A DNA stretch of 64,000 nucleotides from Diphasiastrum complanatum (Eukaryota > Streptophyta > Lycopodiopsida > Lycopodiales > Lycopodiaceae), in contig CM055103.1 of the NCBI GenBank assembly GCA_029204225.1, positions 49,042,378 to 49,106,377 on the forward strand. The letters are read 5' to 3'. A program made the position numbers and the translations under genes. The notes under the pieces are model-generated. The model searched no databases. It saw only the letters and a program-made list of their open reading frames with translations, and was not told the DNA's origin. How positions within the stretch are numbered: the first letter of the stretch is position 1; each line of letters begins with the position of its first letter. Shown piece after piece: positions 9,971-20,065 of this stretch.

Positions 9971-12900
9971 CTGCATGCAAAACAGTATCTAAAAGTGGAA
10001 ACCACTTCCAGAAACCTAAATTGAATGCACATACAAATGCAAAAGCTTAGGAGAATGATAGATGCCAATTCATAATCTGCAAGAACAACAATGTTCATGA
10101 ATGAGTGTCACAGCACAAGTTGATTATACTGAAGCTTTTGACTTGTATTCCATAACAACAAAAGATCGTCTACTGAAATACATTTACAGCCAAAGCTTCT
10201 GTGGAGAAATTTGCTAGCTTAAGAATCAACAGAGAGAAAAATTTGCCAGTAGTTTTTTGAGTCAAAGGATTATATCCACGAAACTCGGACTAAAATCCAC
10301 ACAGGAAGAAAAATCGAGAAGAAAATGTACATTTAGTTTTGCATGTCTTCCAGCAAGAGAGCATTTACCAGAGGCTTAATAACTATTACCTGAGCAACAG
10401 AGGCAGAGGCAAGGGGCACCTCATCAACAAACTCATAAACTTCTTCCAATGGACAACCGAGCTCCTGCCTAATTATAGCTTTGATTTTGGAAAAAGGGAC
10501 AGAAGGAGTCTTGTCAAGACAATTTTGAAACTCTGTCACGTACTCTGCAGGAAATAAGGTTGGTGTTGATGCTATGAACTGCCACACCAGCCAAGTAGAA
10601 AACAAAATGCTTGAGGAACCATACAAACACTAAGCAAGCTTTAGAAGACATTGAAAGACCAGTAAAACTCCAAAGAAGAGAGAAGCTTTTACTGAAAGAA
10701 CCAAATAATAGGTGTAACATAGAATCTAACATGGCCCTTCTTGAAAGGTTTCAGGCAAGAGCAATCCTTTACAAGCATGTGTGACACAGTCTCATCCTCA
10801 ATGTCAGGCTAGTTATAGTATCTCATGAAAGCACATCAATTTGCTAACAATCATTAACATGTACACTACGCTGATACTTCATGAATAGATAGCCAGTGTT
10901 AACATGGACTTTAGGCTGATACTCGATGAAGAAAAAAATATAGCTAATTTTGACTTTACAAATCATAAATAAAGGATCTCGAGCTCAAACAAATACTCCC
11001 TAAGCACCAAGTAGTGATGCTGGCTACCACTATAGCATCGACTTTAGGCTGATACTTGATGAAGAAAAGGAAAAAGCCAGCTTTGACTTTACAAATTAAA
11101 AAGAAAGGATCTCAAGCTCAAACAAATACTCCGTAAGTACCACCAAGTGATAATGGCTACCACTATAATTTTTATCCGAGCCCTGATAGAAAGAACAAGA
11201 CCCAAAACCTGTCCAAGTTTGATATAAGTTGCACCAAGTCTCTCAAACAATTGTCGAAGTTGCATTGGGCCAGGTGACCAATCTTGGAGGAATCTGGAGT
11301 CCCTAGATTTTTGCATGTTCTGCAGAAGATAAAATGCACTGAGTCATACACTTACTAAGCCACAGAGTCTAAGCTAGGTACCCCAGCAGGATAACCCAAT
11401 ACATTGTGCATCAATAGCCATACAAACATGGAGAGCAGCCTAGACAACAAGTCTTCAGTAAGGTAGCTTAATTTTAATGCTACTCAGTTCTAGATATTAG
11501 CTGTTCTCTACTTGATTTTACATGTTGGCTGTAATCTATCAACTTTCATACAATTGACCAACCATTTTGAAATTATTCAAATACAATTCATGAACAATTG
11601 GCAGGGGCAACAAGCCTCTTGCACAGCAATCAAGATCTCATCAAAATAGAACAAAATTACGAAACTATAAGTTCGCAAAAAATTCCAAGCCAAAAAATTT
11701 GGAAGTCCCAAAGGTCTCTCACTCGTGAAAGCTCTATCAGCCATTCAGCACCAACAGAGGCAGCAGCTTCAATGCCTTGATAAAGTCGAAAAGCTCCTCT
11801 TGGTCCTGTATTAATAGCAGTCTCCACCACCTCCTTCACGAGCTCATTAAACTTCTGCAGCCTTTCTGAACAAGGCCCAAATTACAGATGGATAAACAAA
11901 AAAATTGAGAGACCTTCTCTGACTTAAAAGAACTATGAGAATTTCCTGAATAACTTCAATATTATCAACGTCACACATATATAACCTAGAATATATGAAT
12001 ATGAAGCAATTATGTGTAACCTTTGTAAAATTCCAAGAATGAATTCTGGAAAAAAGATACACAACCAACAAACCCACACTAAGTCATGAGGTCAAATCAA
12101 ATTAATTGTCTACTTCTCCCCATAGTCAGTGTGAGAGAGTGTTTCATGCCAAACTTATGACCATATCAGGGAGACGTAGGATCAATGGGCTGGTGTTAGT
12201 GCAACTTATAGCTGAGTGGAGATATTTGGTCCATATAAGTGTCCATAAAAGTGGTACAAAGATTTGGAAATGTACTTTAAGCCCTTGTATCGAAAACAAA
12301 TATCCTCGATAAATTCTAAGTAATGTTAGTGTCATAGTTGCAGCGAATCGCAATTCGCAGGGTATCGCAAATCGCGATTCGCTGCAGCAAATCGCAAAAA
12401 AACAAAATCAAATAAAATTGCTTCACCCAAATTTAGAGTAATCTTATGACCAAGATAAACAAATTCCTGCTTATAGAATCAACATTTGAATTCTTTAGCA
12501 TAAAGTTTCTCAAGCCTCAGTATTAACAAAATCGTTTTGTTATGTCCTACATGTTCCTCAAAAGTCTTACTATGGATGAACATATCATCTAAGCATACAA
12601 CCACACATTTTCCAGATAATGGACAAAATAAATCGTTCATGATTTGTTAAAGTGTGGCTGATGCATTTGTCAATCCAAAAGGCAACACTAGAAACTCATA
12701 ATGACCAAATTAAGTCCACAAACCAGTTTTTTCCCCCGATATTTGAAGCATTCTCTATTGGCTTAGTAATCTCTATCTCTTCCTTTTGACTATACCTATA
12801 AGGTTGCCTTGAGATAGGTTGAATACCTGAAATCAACTCTATTTTAGGGTCTACCAATCTTGTCGATGGTAACCTAAGACATACATCTAATGAAAATACA

Positions 12901-13951
12901 TCTTAAAATTCACTTATGATCATTCGTTTCAATTTGCTCCTGATTTAAATCTACTAATTTAAGAACTCTAGAAAGCTCACAACTATTTAGACACATTTCA
13001 GAAAAATCTAAAATAGACAAGTAAAGAATACACACCATATAGTGAAATATTAAAAACTTACATTGAATCATAAGTTCTCTTTAATCTCTCATACTTTTCT
13101 TTCCCTTCTTTGGCTTGGATGTTGATGGACTTTGCTATAGCTACTTCCTTGATGTTACCATGGTAGGATCGTAGACTTTCACAATCCAAATCACATCATC
13201 AAGCGTATGAAGCACATTCCTGCTACACTCATTCTAATAATCGGTTGGCAAGCCTATGATAGATTGTCAAAATGTCAATTTGGAATCGAGCGAAGGAAAC
13301 TTTATGAGCAGATTGATGAGTTCTTGGACATACGTATCCACCTTTTTGATTCCCATTTTGCAATTGATACATTTTTGGTAGTAGTCCGAATCGTCAACTA
13401 TCAAGAAAGATATCTTACAAATCCCCATAAATTGTCTAGGTAGATAGCTTAAGAATCAAGTCTCACCACCATGAGGATGCCTTGCCACAGAGAAATTCCT
13501 CATGAATGTTATGGAAATTGAAGTAACTATTTGGATCATGCCTGCGTGCTAATTCTAGGGGCCTTTACCTATATTAAGTAAAGTCAAGTCAGAATTTAGT
13601 TAGACTCAAGTCGAGATTTTAGTGCTTGATTTGGAGCACAAGTTTTTTTATAGATAAGTGTTGATGCTCTTACCAGATATAGAGACATTAATTAGGCAAT
13701 TGCTTTTGGATTGCTTTTGCTTTTGGTGTAGACCAAAGTCTATAAGTATGTAGTGCACCTTAGCTCATTTGCAATGGGACATAGTTGGAATACATCTTAT
13801 CATTGCTTCATTATAGTTGTGTGTGTTCTCTTCCATGTATGTGTATGGCTATTGTCTAACAACAATAGGAATCTTATCTTGGTTGCTTGCTATGACCAAG
13901 TCGGTTTTCTAACATAGAATCCTTCAGACATTCGTTCTAGGCACTCGAACA

Positions 13952-14005
<54 letters not shown>

Positions 14006-14829
14006 TTTTGATGTGGAGCCTGATTTGAATCAAGTGCACATGGAATATACAAGATAAAGAAAGAAAAAAAATGCTAGAAATGCAAAATCGAGAGGTGATG
14101 TCTGTATCTCACTGAAATCAGCAGCTGTTTGATTTATACCTGGGGTGAGATTGAGATCAGATGATTTTCGCTGCTCTGAAAAAGGAGAGGAAGAGGAAGC
14201 AGCACGAGCCCAAAGACGTGTCGCCCCATAAAGCCTTCTACTTCCACGTGTAAATAACGATCTTGGCAAACTTCCATTTCCAAAACTTACGTTCCACCCT
14301 TCCTAGCACATCCAAATCATCAACTATTATAAATAAGAAGCCTCAACTTAGAACTTCTGTATGCTTTTGTCCGCATATGCAATCATTTGGGTCCTTACAA
14401 TGATTCACATGAAGGAATGAATAAGTAATGAACTGTGAGAAAACTAAAACGATATGGCAACACATAGCGTTGGAAATGCCAGGACGAAAATTGCAACTCC
14501 AAAATAATTTGCAGCGTAAAAGCTAAGATAGACGGCAATTAGCCGAGGATCCAAACCTCGCATTGATGTCTTGAGGATGTGATTCTCAGAGTTCAATTAA
14601 GCTTGAGTAAAGGGATACGAATGGCAGCAATGGACAGCAGAAGGGCAAGAAATTGAGAGATTATGCGAGATGTAAAATGCAAAAAGGTAGAGTAAAAGGG
14701 ATAGATGGATGGGTGCAGTACCCTGCGCAAAGAGGTCGACAAAAATGAAATTGAATGCATTGCCGCTCCTGCTGCTGCAGCACAGGATGATACCTGCAAA
14801 CGGGAACATGAAGCTCCCGCGATCGACAT
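9815..14829 (-). CDS. ABC1K (UbiB/aarF-type) atypical kinase, plastid type, N-terminal half only
   Basis: Six minus-strand exons join in phase to about 290 residues. ABC1 kinases are atypical protein-kinase-like ATPases; plant plastid members act at plastoglobules and in isoprenoid-quinone metabolism (family knowledge). Seen here: a Ser/Ala-rich start typical of a transit peptide (exons 1-2), an N-terminal helical extension (FNELVKEVVETAINTGPRGA), the family-defining KxGQ motif (ATYIKLGQ), the Ala-rich nucleotide loop (PLASASVAQ) and the VxIK lysine (EVVIKVLKPG). The Glu-rich helix, the HAD..N catalytic loop and DFG are absent. Resemblance to the Arabidopsis ABC1K6 group is from memory. All splice sites used are GT/AG. 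The remaining exons are not found between 1 and 9814, which is filled by transposons; the gene is either split by a very long intron or truncated. Confidence 0.85.
10390..10578 (-). CDS. ABC1K exon 5 (Ala-rich nucleotide loop)
   Basis: This 63-codon exon, phase 0 at both ends, starts FIASTPTLFPAEYVTEFQNC directly after KLGQ from exon 4 and ends PLASASVAQ at CAG|GTAATA. The ASAS loop replaces the Gly-rich P-loop of ordinary kinases. Confidence 0.92.
10908..11167. repeat. Two-copy ~130-bp tandem duplication in ABC1K intron
   Basis: 10908-11036 and 11039-11167 both read from ACTTTAGGCTGATACT through CTCAAACAAATACTCC to GGCTACCACTATA with scattered differences. A shorter partial copy of the start may lie at 10866-10890. 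It lies wholly in the intron between exons 4 and 5. Confidence 0.75.
11209..11319 (-). CDS. ABC1K exon 4 (KxGQ motif)
   Basis: This 37-codon exon, in phase 0 at both ends, has acceptor TTCTGCAG and donor CAG|GTTTTG. It ends with the diagnostic QLFERLGATYIKLGQ, the KxGQ signature of UbiB/ABC1 proteins. Confidence 0.9.
11723..11865 (-). CDS. ABC1K exon 3
   Basis: This 143-nt exon lies between a TTCAG acceptor and an ACGA|GTGAGA donor. It encodes RLQKFNELVKEVVETAINTG and PRGAFRLYQGIEAAASVGAEW, the helical segment just before the KxGQ domain in the plastid ABC1K family. Confidence 0.8.
12332..12400. repeat. Palindromic word repeat (GCGAATCGC type)
   Basis: GCAGCGAATCGC (12340-12351) and GCGATTCGCTGC (12374-12385) form a perfect 12-bp stem; further ATCGCAAATCGC words surround it. 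It is preceded by TCATAGTTGCA, as in the element at 9534. Confidence 0.55.
12418..12905 (-). pseudogene. Gypsy reverse transcriptase remnant in ABC1K intron
   Basis: On the minus strand the segment reads from the RT entry region (ISGIQPISRQPYRYSQKEEI) through the palm (GHYEFLVLPFGLTNASATL) to a catalytic box CVVVCLDDM and the thumb (KLYAKEF). A stop and a missing middle segment show it is decayed. It sits in the intron between exons 2 and 3, in the same strand sense as the gene. Confidence 0.8.
13060..13570 (-). pseudogene. Gypsy gag remnant
   Basis: Minus-strand translation gives broken gag-like pieces (VDTYVQELINLLIKF followed by a hydrophobic stretch). It lies upstream of the RT remnant in the same orientation and probably comes from the same old element. 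The assignment is weaker than for RT. Confidence 0.4.
13954..14002. repeat. (TC)n microsatellite
   Basis: About 24 uninterrupted TC dinucleotides lie in the intron between ABC1K exons 2 and 3. Confidence 0.97.
14140..14302 (-). CDS. ABC1K exon 2
   Basis: This 163-nt exon starts in phase 0 after a GTGCTAG acceptor and ends in phase 1 at CCCAG|GTATAA. Arg/Ser-rich sequence (LPRSLFTRGSRRLYGATRLW) continues the likely targeting region. The G left at its end plus AA from exon 3 restores a Glu codon, which supports the join. Confidence 0.6.
14722..14829 (-). CDS. ABC1K exon 1 (probable transit peptide)
   Basis: This 36-codon exon has a start ATG at 14829-14827 and ends in phase 0 at an AGG|GTACTG donor. 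It encodes MSIAGASCSRLQ and an Ala/Ser-rich tail ending STSLRR, low in acidic residues, as in plastid transit peptides. An alternative donor (CAG|GTATCA) lies at 14793. The start choice is inferred. Just upstream is a (GA)n(CA)n tract on the coding strand. Confidence 0.55.
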
Positions 14830-14896
14830 ACCTACTTACTACCTTCCTCGCTCTTCTTTTCCACAAGCTCCCTCACACCACATTCTCTCTCACTCA

Positions 14897-14924
14897 CTGT
14901 GTGTGTGTGTGTGTGTGCGCGTGC

Positions 14925-14959
<35 letters not shown>
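14897..14959. repeat. Compound (GT)n-(CT)n microsatellite upstream of ABC1K
   Basis: About ten GT/TG units, a short GCGCGTGCG bridge, then about 17 CT units. On the gene's coding strand this is (GA)n-(CA)n placed ~70-130 bp before the proposed start codon, the usual place for GA-rich plant 5' UTR or core-promoter tracts. A regulatory role is inference. Confidence 0.9.
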
Positions 14960-14962
<3 letters not shown>

Positions 14963-15775
14963 GCATCGTTAGGACCATAAATCTAAAGGTTTATATGGCA
15001 CCATTCTTTTCATCATTTTTGGGCTTGTTTGGCGATTGCCTTGCAAAGTTAATATTATGTATTGGGTATCATTCGTCAAGGAGGTGGCTTCATGAGGAGG
15101 TGGCTAGGAGGTGGGCTATTGCATGTAGCAAGCTAAGCCGCCGGAGTGGTGAATATTACTATAAGCTATAGCCCACCGTTGGATTAATGATACTTGGCGT
15201 AGTAGGAACTAGACAGATGGTCAAGATCTACATTAGAGGAAATATGAGCTCAAAATGAGCCCTTTAATAAATTTGACGACTTTAGAGAGAAATTACGTAA
15301 AGAGAGAATGCGAACCGGCAACTTTTGGTTGCCGTTTTCCGAGTTCCAGCTTTGCCCAACGTTTAACTATTATGGTTAATTTTGGACATTAGTTAATTAG
15401 GCATGAGATGCAATAACTTCTTTGCATGCTCGTTTCAAAATTCGGGACTAGAGCTTTAAAAGTATCGTTGTAAATCTTGGTGTGCTCACTGCAAAAAATG
15501 AAGCGGAGCACAAAAGAAAGGTACACTAGAACTTCTTGTAGTTTGAAACATTTACGTATTGTAGTTTTCAACAATGACAATGTCCCATTTGCATGTTGCA
15601 CTTCCTATGGAATGCACTCCATTTATTAAGAAAAATTGGAAAGCTGTGAAGAATGATGCTGCAATAGTTAGAGAATTGAGAATGAATATTCATAAAAATA
15701 TAGATTTGTAGGTGGATGGACCAATTTGTGTCCAGATTTCAAGTCCGTAACTCATCTTCTCAAATTTGTATATGA
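14960..15775. other. Upstream flank of ABC1K, no recognised gene
   Basis: No domain or RNA gene is recognised. If the exon 1 start is right, the first few hundred bases hold the promoter; I cannot point to a convincing TATA box. Confidence 0.45.
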
Positions 15776-16121
15776 AGGAAATAGCGGATTATTTGGACAT
15801 TGTCAAAGCTTGCGTGATATTGGAATGCATAGCATATCTTGTCTTAATCAACAATTATAGTTTGCTAATCAACAATTGCAACGTGCAAATCAACAATTGC
15901 TTCATTATGTGCAACGCACTAGTGCTGAAAACAATGCACTCAAGCATGTTATATCAGAGTTGAATGCTACAATCACTAGTCTTCGGGGCTCAAACCAAGA
16001 TATGTTAGAATCCATGGAGAAGTTGCGATCTGACAATTTAAAATTTGTTGTTGATATACAAGTTATCAAAAAGGCAATGATGAAAAGGAAAAAGAAGGAG
16101 AGTACAGACGAAGTATATTGA
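15775..16121 (+). pseudogene. Coiled-coil reading frame, unrecognised
   Basis: In one frame, with a stop near 15864, the sequence reads NQQL..FANQQLQRANQQLL and then ENNALKHVISELNATITSL, a clear heptad coiled coil ending in a basic tail (KKAMMKRKKKES). Three DNA repeats of AATCAACAATT underlie the NQQL motifs. The open part is 15876-16121. I do not recognise the family; a C-terminal coiled coil of a transposon protein or host gene fragment are both possible. Confidence 0.4.
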
Positions 16122-17010
16122 TGACTTATCTACACATAGCGTCAATCAGGAAAAAAGTATTTGAGCATTTAAATATGTTTTCTTATAAACTGTTTATTCG
16201 ATTTGTATTTGTCATTTAAGTTTGATTTGCATTTGATAATATGCATTATCAATTTATTAAACATACTTTGAGTTTTATATGTTTACTGCAGGTCATATTT
16301 GGTGGCAAAGAACTATTTAACATATCGTTTATACATTGGAGAATTTTTAAGTTATGTTTTACCAAGAAAGTCAGCAAGGCAATGATGAAAAATGCTCGGT
16401 TTGAAAAAATGAAAAAAGAAATTGTAGAGACTGTTTTGATGTTAGGGCCTTTTTTGGTGGGAGATTGGTCCAGCCCAAAAGGGTCAAGGGGCATTGTCGT
16501 TGATGGTGGTTATGCCCTACGTGAGTAACAGAGGTTCTGCCACATCCAATCCTGGGGACCTTCTAAATTACCTCGTGCTCCCAAACCGATGAGAGTTTTT
16601 CAAGCTCTTAGACGTATGACTGCAAGGAGGGGTTGCTAGCACTTCGATTCAATGATCCACTAGCTTGCTAAGTCCATGTTTCCGTCCCCAAATCTCTGAT
16701 TGCTAGTTCGTGCTATGATCTCGTTGCGGTATTTTGCAAGGGGTGTCTCAATAAGGTCAGAGGACATGCATGCTTGTCATTTTTTATCAACGGTCAGCAT
16801 GCATGCTCGACAAGGTTGTAAAAGACACTAGCAGTTATCAGACATTTCGTGCTCGTGGGGCAACGTCCAATAGTAGGACAGCTAATTAGGTCTCAACCCT
16901 AATAAATAGTGAGCCGGCATCCATCCAGTTGAATCTTCTCGAAAATTTACTTGCTAAACGGTTAGGACAAGTTTGTAGCTTCAGTTCGAGTGGAACGTTA
17001 ACTGTCAACT
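16122..17010. other. Gap with no recognised gene
   Basis: A + frame at 16241-16528 has no recognisable domain. The right part probably belongs to the LTR of the Copia element that follows, whose left boundary I cannot fix. Confidence 0.4.
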
Positions 17011-17018
17011 GACATGGG

Positions 17019-17131
17019 CGAAGTGGCCAAAATCTCCGAAGTGGCCAAAGTCTCCGAAGTCATTGAAGTTACCAAAGTGGCCGATATTGTTGAAGTGACC
17101 AAAGTCATTGAAGTTCCCAAAGTCTTCGAAA
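17019..17131. repeat. 9-bp-period repeat (GAAGTNNCC / AAAGTNNNN)
   Basis: About twelve 9-bp units alternate GAAGTGGCC-like and AAAGTCTCC-like words. Because the period is a multiple of three, two strands stay open: plus reads EVxKVS-type triplets, minus reads HFGDFGHF-type triplets. I take it as a repeat inside the Copia LTR, not a gene. Confidence 0.75.
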
Positions 17132-17149
17132 TTTGTCGATGATGTCAAT

Positions 17150-17287
17150 AAACGCCGAAGCCACCTATGAGCCATTTCCAAGTAGTTCTGCATAGTGTGT
17201 AAAAACACTAAAAACTGCAGGACTGGATAATGAGTTGGATGAAGATTAAAATGTCGATTAGTCGATTAGTAGGAGAATAATCCAACA
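17150..17287 (-). repeat. 3' LTR edge of minus-strand Copia
   Basis: The LTR terminus in + orientation ends ATAATCCAACA at 17287; on the minus strand it starts TGTTGGATTATTCTCC right after an AAGGGGGAG polypurine tract (17288-17298). The same LTR end recurs at 29904-30013. The other LTR boundary lies somewhere to the left and is not placed. Confidence 0.65.
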
Positions 17288-17298
17288 CTCCCCCTTAA

Positions 17299-17880
17299 AA
17301 CTAAATCTATGAATGCCTTGACCTTTGAAGTTAGTTATGCACAGAACTTTCGGTGTGTATCCGAGCTTAATGCTTTGGTGAAAATATCGGCTCTCATATC
17401 TTACGTTCGACAGTATTGCAATCTGACCTCTTTGCCAAGAACTTTCCCTCTAACATAGTGATACTTGAGTTCAATGTGCTTACTCCTAGAATGAAATCTG
17501 GGGTTGGATCACAAGGCAATGGCACTTTGATTATCACAAAATAGTAATGTCGGAGCATATTGTTCAGACTATTATCTGAAAGTAAGTTTCTCAACCAAAT
17601 TGCTTCCTTTGTAGCTTGTGAGACTGCAGTATACTCTGATTCTGTAGAAGATTGAGTTATCGAAGATTGTTTGTGACTGTCCCAAGAAATAGGACCATTG
17701 TTGAGGAAGAATGTAAATCTAGAAGTAGATTTACGAATGTCTACATCTCCTACCCAACTTGCATCTATGTAATCACTGGGTAAATTGAGTTTGTTGTTGT
17801 CGACTGCTCCATAACAAATGCAAAAGTCCATAGTAGCTCAAAGATAGCTCATAGCTCTGATAAGAGCCTTCCAATGTGTT
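17299..17880 (-). pseudogene. Copia RNase H (minus strand)
   Basis: The open frame 17394-17831 encodes the Copia RNase H: YIDASWVGDVDIRKSTSRFT (first catalytic Asp), PISWDSHKQSSITQSSTESE (catalytic Glu) and AVSQATKEAIWLRNLL. The C-terminal end (ADIFTKAL motif) continues to about 17310 after a frame change. Frame breaks make this a pseudogene. Confidence 0.88.
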
Positions 17881-18182
17881 ATACCAGGATTAATCATATA
17901 CTGACATAAGGAACTAACTGCAAAAGCTATGCCTGGCCTGATACAGATCATTGCGTACATAAGAGATCATCGAATGATAAAAATACTCATGCATTTGCTC
18001 TTTCTCTTTGTTTCTTCGGGGACACTGGTCCTTCGACAACTTGAGACCTGGTTCCATTGGTGAGAGAGCCAACCGCAATTAACCAGATTATATCTGACTA
18101 ACATATTGTAGATGTACTTCGGCTGAGTAATGTAGATCAACTTTTGATTTCTATCTCTCTGGATTTGAATATTGAAGTACAA
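17881..18182 (-). pseudogene. Copia RT C-terminal part (minus strand)
   Basis: The minus frame 17967-18182 includes YFNIQIQRDRNQKLIYITQP, the conserved Copia segment after the catalytic box (YFLGIEI...-QxxYI). It is cut at 18182 by joining to a + strand Copia end. Confidence 0.8.
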
Positions 18183-18274
18183 AAGAACAACTAGCAGATA
18201 TTTTCACTAAGGCACTTGTTGGAGAAAAGTTTGATAAGTTTAGATCAAAGCTTTCTGTACTTAAAGTTTGTTGA
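18182..18274 (+). pseudogene. Copia RNase H C-terminus on the + strand
   Basis: Reads TKEQLADIFTKALVGEKFDK and ends LSVLKVC with TGA at 18272-18274. This is the classic Copia polyprotein end, on the strand opposite to the surrounding Copia element. Confidence 0.8.
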
Positions 18275-18314
18275 CTTTTAAGATATGTATACGACTGTAT
18301 AAAAAGTAGATTCT

Positions 18315-18600
18315 ACTTTAAGGGAGAGAGTTAGAATTAAAGTAGAATCATTGTGCTTCTGTACCGTGGGTCCTATCAGTCGATAAGGATCAATTGGCCT
18401 CGCCACGAGGCAAGTCGACGGGACACGCGTCCCACCAACGGCAACCTGGGTCATGCATGGGTTGCCTGAGTGACCAACTATATGTACAATGTAATTTCAT
18501 TTTAAGAAATACAGTTGTTGTGTGAGCTTGCTGTGGAGAGTGTTTTTCTGTCTATGTTACTGTGTAGCATGATTTGTGTTCCTGTTTGAAGCAAATTCTA
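18315..18600 (+). repeat. Copia LTR (plus strand) after polypurine tract
   Basis: AAGGGAGAGAG (about 18319-18329) is followed by TTAGAATTAAAGTAGAATC, the probable LTR start (first bases altered from TG). The end is not sharply defined; U5-like sequence continues to about 18570-18600. Confidence 0.5.
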
Positions 18601-18667
18601 AGTTTTTAGACGAATGAAGGAGTGTATAAAAGAAGCCCAAGACCTAGATCAACCTAGAGAGAATGCT

Positions 18668-19126
18668 TGAGAGCAAGACAAACGTCAGCCCGAGGGTGAA
18701 AATGATCAACGATCGAATGCTTCCCCTCACTCCCTTGTAGATTCGAGATTTATTCAGTTCATTTGTAAAACCGGGCAGAATGCACACGAGCTTTTTGGTT
18801 TGGAAGTCCCTTTCCATATCAAGGAGGTGAAAAAGGACCACACTGTTGTCCTAGTCGATCAATTCAGAGACAATGTCAGAATACCCTTAGGCACCCTACC
18901 TAAAATGCATCCCGACCCTTTGGAAAGAATTGAAAACCTACATAGATGGACCAGGCAGTGACCTGAAGCGCACCCTACCAATCTGGTGCCGGATGTAGAA
19001 GTAGATGGATCACAACCAGTCCACCAAGTAGTAGGATGGGAGAAAGATGCCAAGTATGTAACAATCCCAAGCACACATAGGGGGTTTACAGGAGAATCGG
19101 CCATAGTCGATGCCTCAGTGCTTTGA
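18668..19126 (+). pseudogene. Unrecognised reading frame trapped inside the Copia element
   Basis: A single + frame runs about 98 codons to a TGA (18960-18962) and continues for about 54 more codons to TGA 19124-19126. It contains protein-like, well-mixed sequence (FICKTGQNAHELFGLEVPFH, DHTVVLVDQFRDNVRIPLGT, WEKDAKYVTIPSTHRGF). No ATG marks its start. I cannot assign a family. It sits exactly between the integrase and RT parts of the minus-strand Copia, so it came with the inserted segment. Confidence 0.45.
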
Positions 19127-19560
19127 TTTGTCTGCCAATTTGATTCCCAGCATGCTCTTTGAATTGTCTGAATTTGATGAAAGCCTCTGATTTCTGTTTA
19201 ATGAAATAAACAACTGTTCTTCTAGAGAATTCGTCAATAAAGGTAATGAAATACTTTGCATCTAGCAATGAAGGAGTTTGCATAGGTCCACATATATCTG
19301 TATGAACAACATCTAACAGACCTTTTGCTACATGCATATGGATTGATGTAAAAGAAATCCTAGCCTACTTTCCAAAGATGCAGCTATGACAGACAGGGAG
19401 AGATCGACCTTACCAGAAGGATAGTCATTCATGAGCAACAAATGTTGTTTGGTGGCTTTTCATTTTGTAGTAGAAGTATATTGGAGAGTGATCAAACCAA
19501 TATGCATAAGTCGAACCAGATCGACATTCATGATTTTTGCAATTCGTCCATATGTGGTCA
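19127..19560 (-). pseudogene. Copia pre-integrase zinc motif and integrase (minus strand)
   Basis: From right to left: the GAG-pre-integrase Cys box (CHSCIFGK), then the integrase core start KGLLDVVHTDICGPMQTPS (first catalytic Asp) and DAKYFITFIDEFSRRTVVYF (second Asp), open in 19086-19337. The rest of the core is lost at the junction near 19126. It belongs to the same element as 17299-18182. Confidence 0.85.
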
Positions 19561-19571
19561 AGTTGGGAGTT

Positions 19572-20065
19572 TTATAGAGTTGTTGCCTCTTTGAAAAGTA
19601 TTTGTAGTCCATGGCTAGCCATGAAATTATGAAGTAATTGTGTAGATGAGTTGGGCTTTAGAATATCAATATTTAAGTCACTTATTATAGTTGTAGAAAC
19701 ATTTGTGGGTATTGATTGGAGCACGTTGTGGATAATTTGTAGTAGAGATTTGATGTTTGCTTTTGGATGCTTGTACATAGCGATTATGTCCATGTGGAAT
19801 TGTGTGCTTTTGTTGAATGTCGCATGTGTTATTTCAATGTCATTGGTATTGAATATTGTGTCTTTGTGGAGTATTGGTGCCGGTTGCAAAATATTGCATT
19901 TTTAGTAAATGAAAAATTATTGTAGCTTTGAAATATGTGTGGAAAGTAGGTGCTTGTTTGTTTTTGACGTATTTCTTGTAAGCAAAGTATATCAGAATTC
20001 ATTAAGTGATTGGTAAATTTCAGGTCATTGTGGTATTTTTGTAAGAATATCATGTTCAAAGAGTA
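19572..20065 (-). pseudogene. Endonuclease/exonuclease/phosphatase domain of a Helentron-like element
   Basis: Two overlapping minus frames give one EEP domain: HNDLKFTNHLMNSDILCLQE (metal-binding Glu), then DIIAMYKHPKANIKSLLQII and the core TTIISDLNIDIL (the GDFNxD motif with F replaced by L), ending HNFMASHGLQ. A frameshift separates the halves. It lies directly downstream, in coding order, of a PIF1-type helicase, which is the order in Helentrons; a LINE endonuclease would not follow a helicase. Confidence 0.75.

Noticed and set aside
13954-14960. Microsatellites as CRISPR or satellite arrays
   Set aside because: They are plain dinucleotide runs in a plant gene region; there are no spacers or longer unit.
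19572-20065. LINE endonuclease
   Set aside because: The domain follows a PIF1-type helicase in coding order and no LINE reverse transcriptase is nearby, so a Helentron-like origin fits better.
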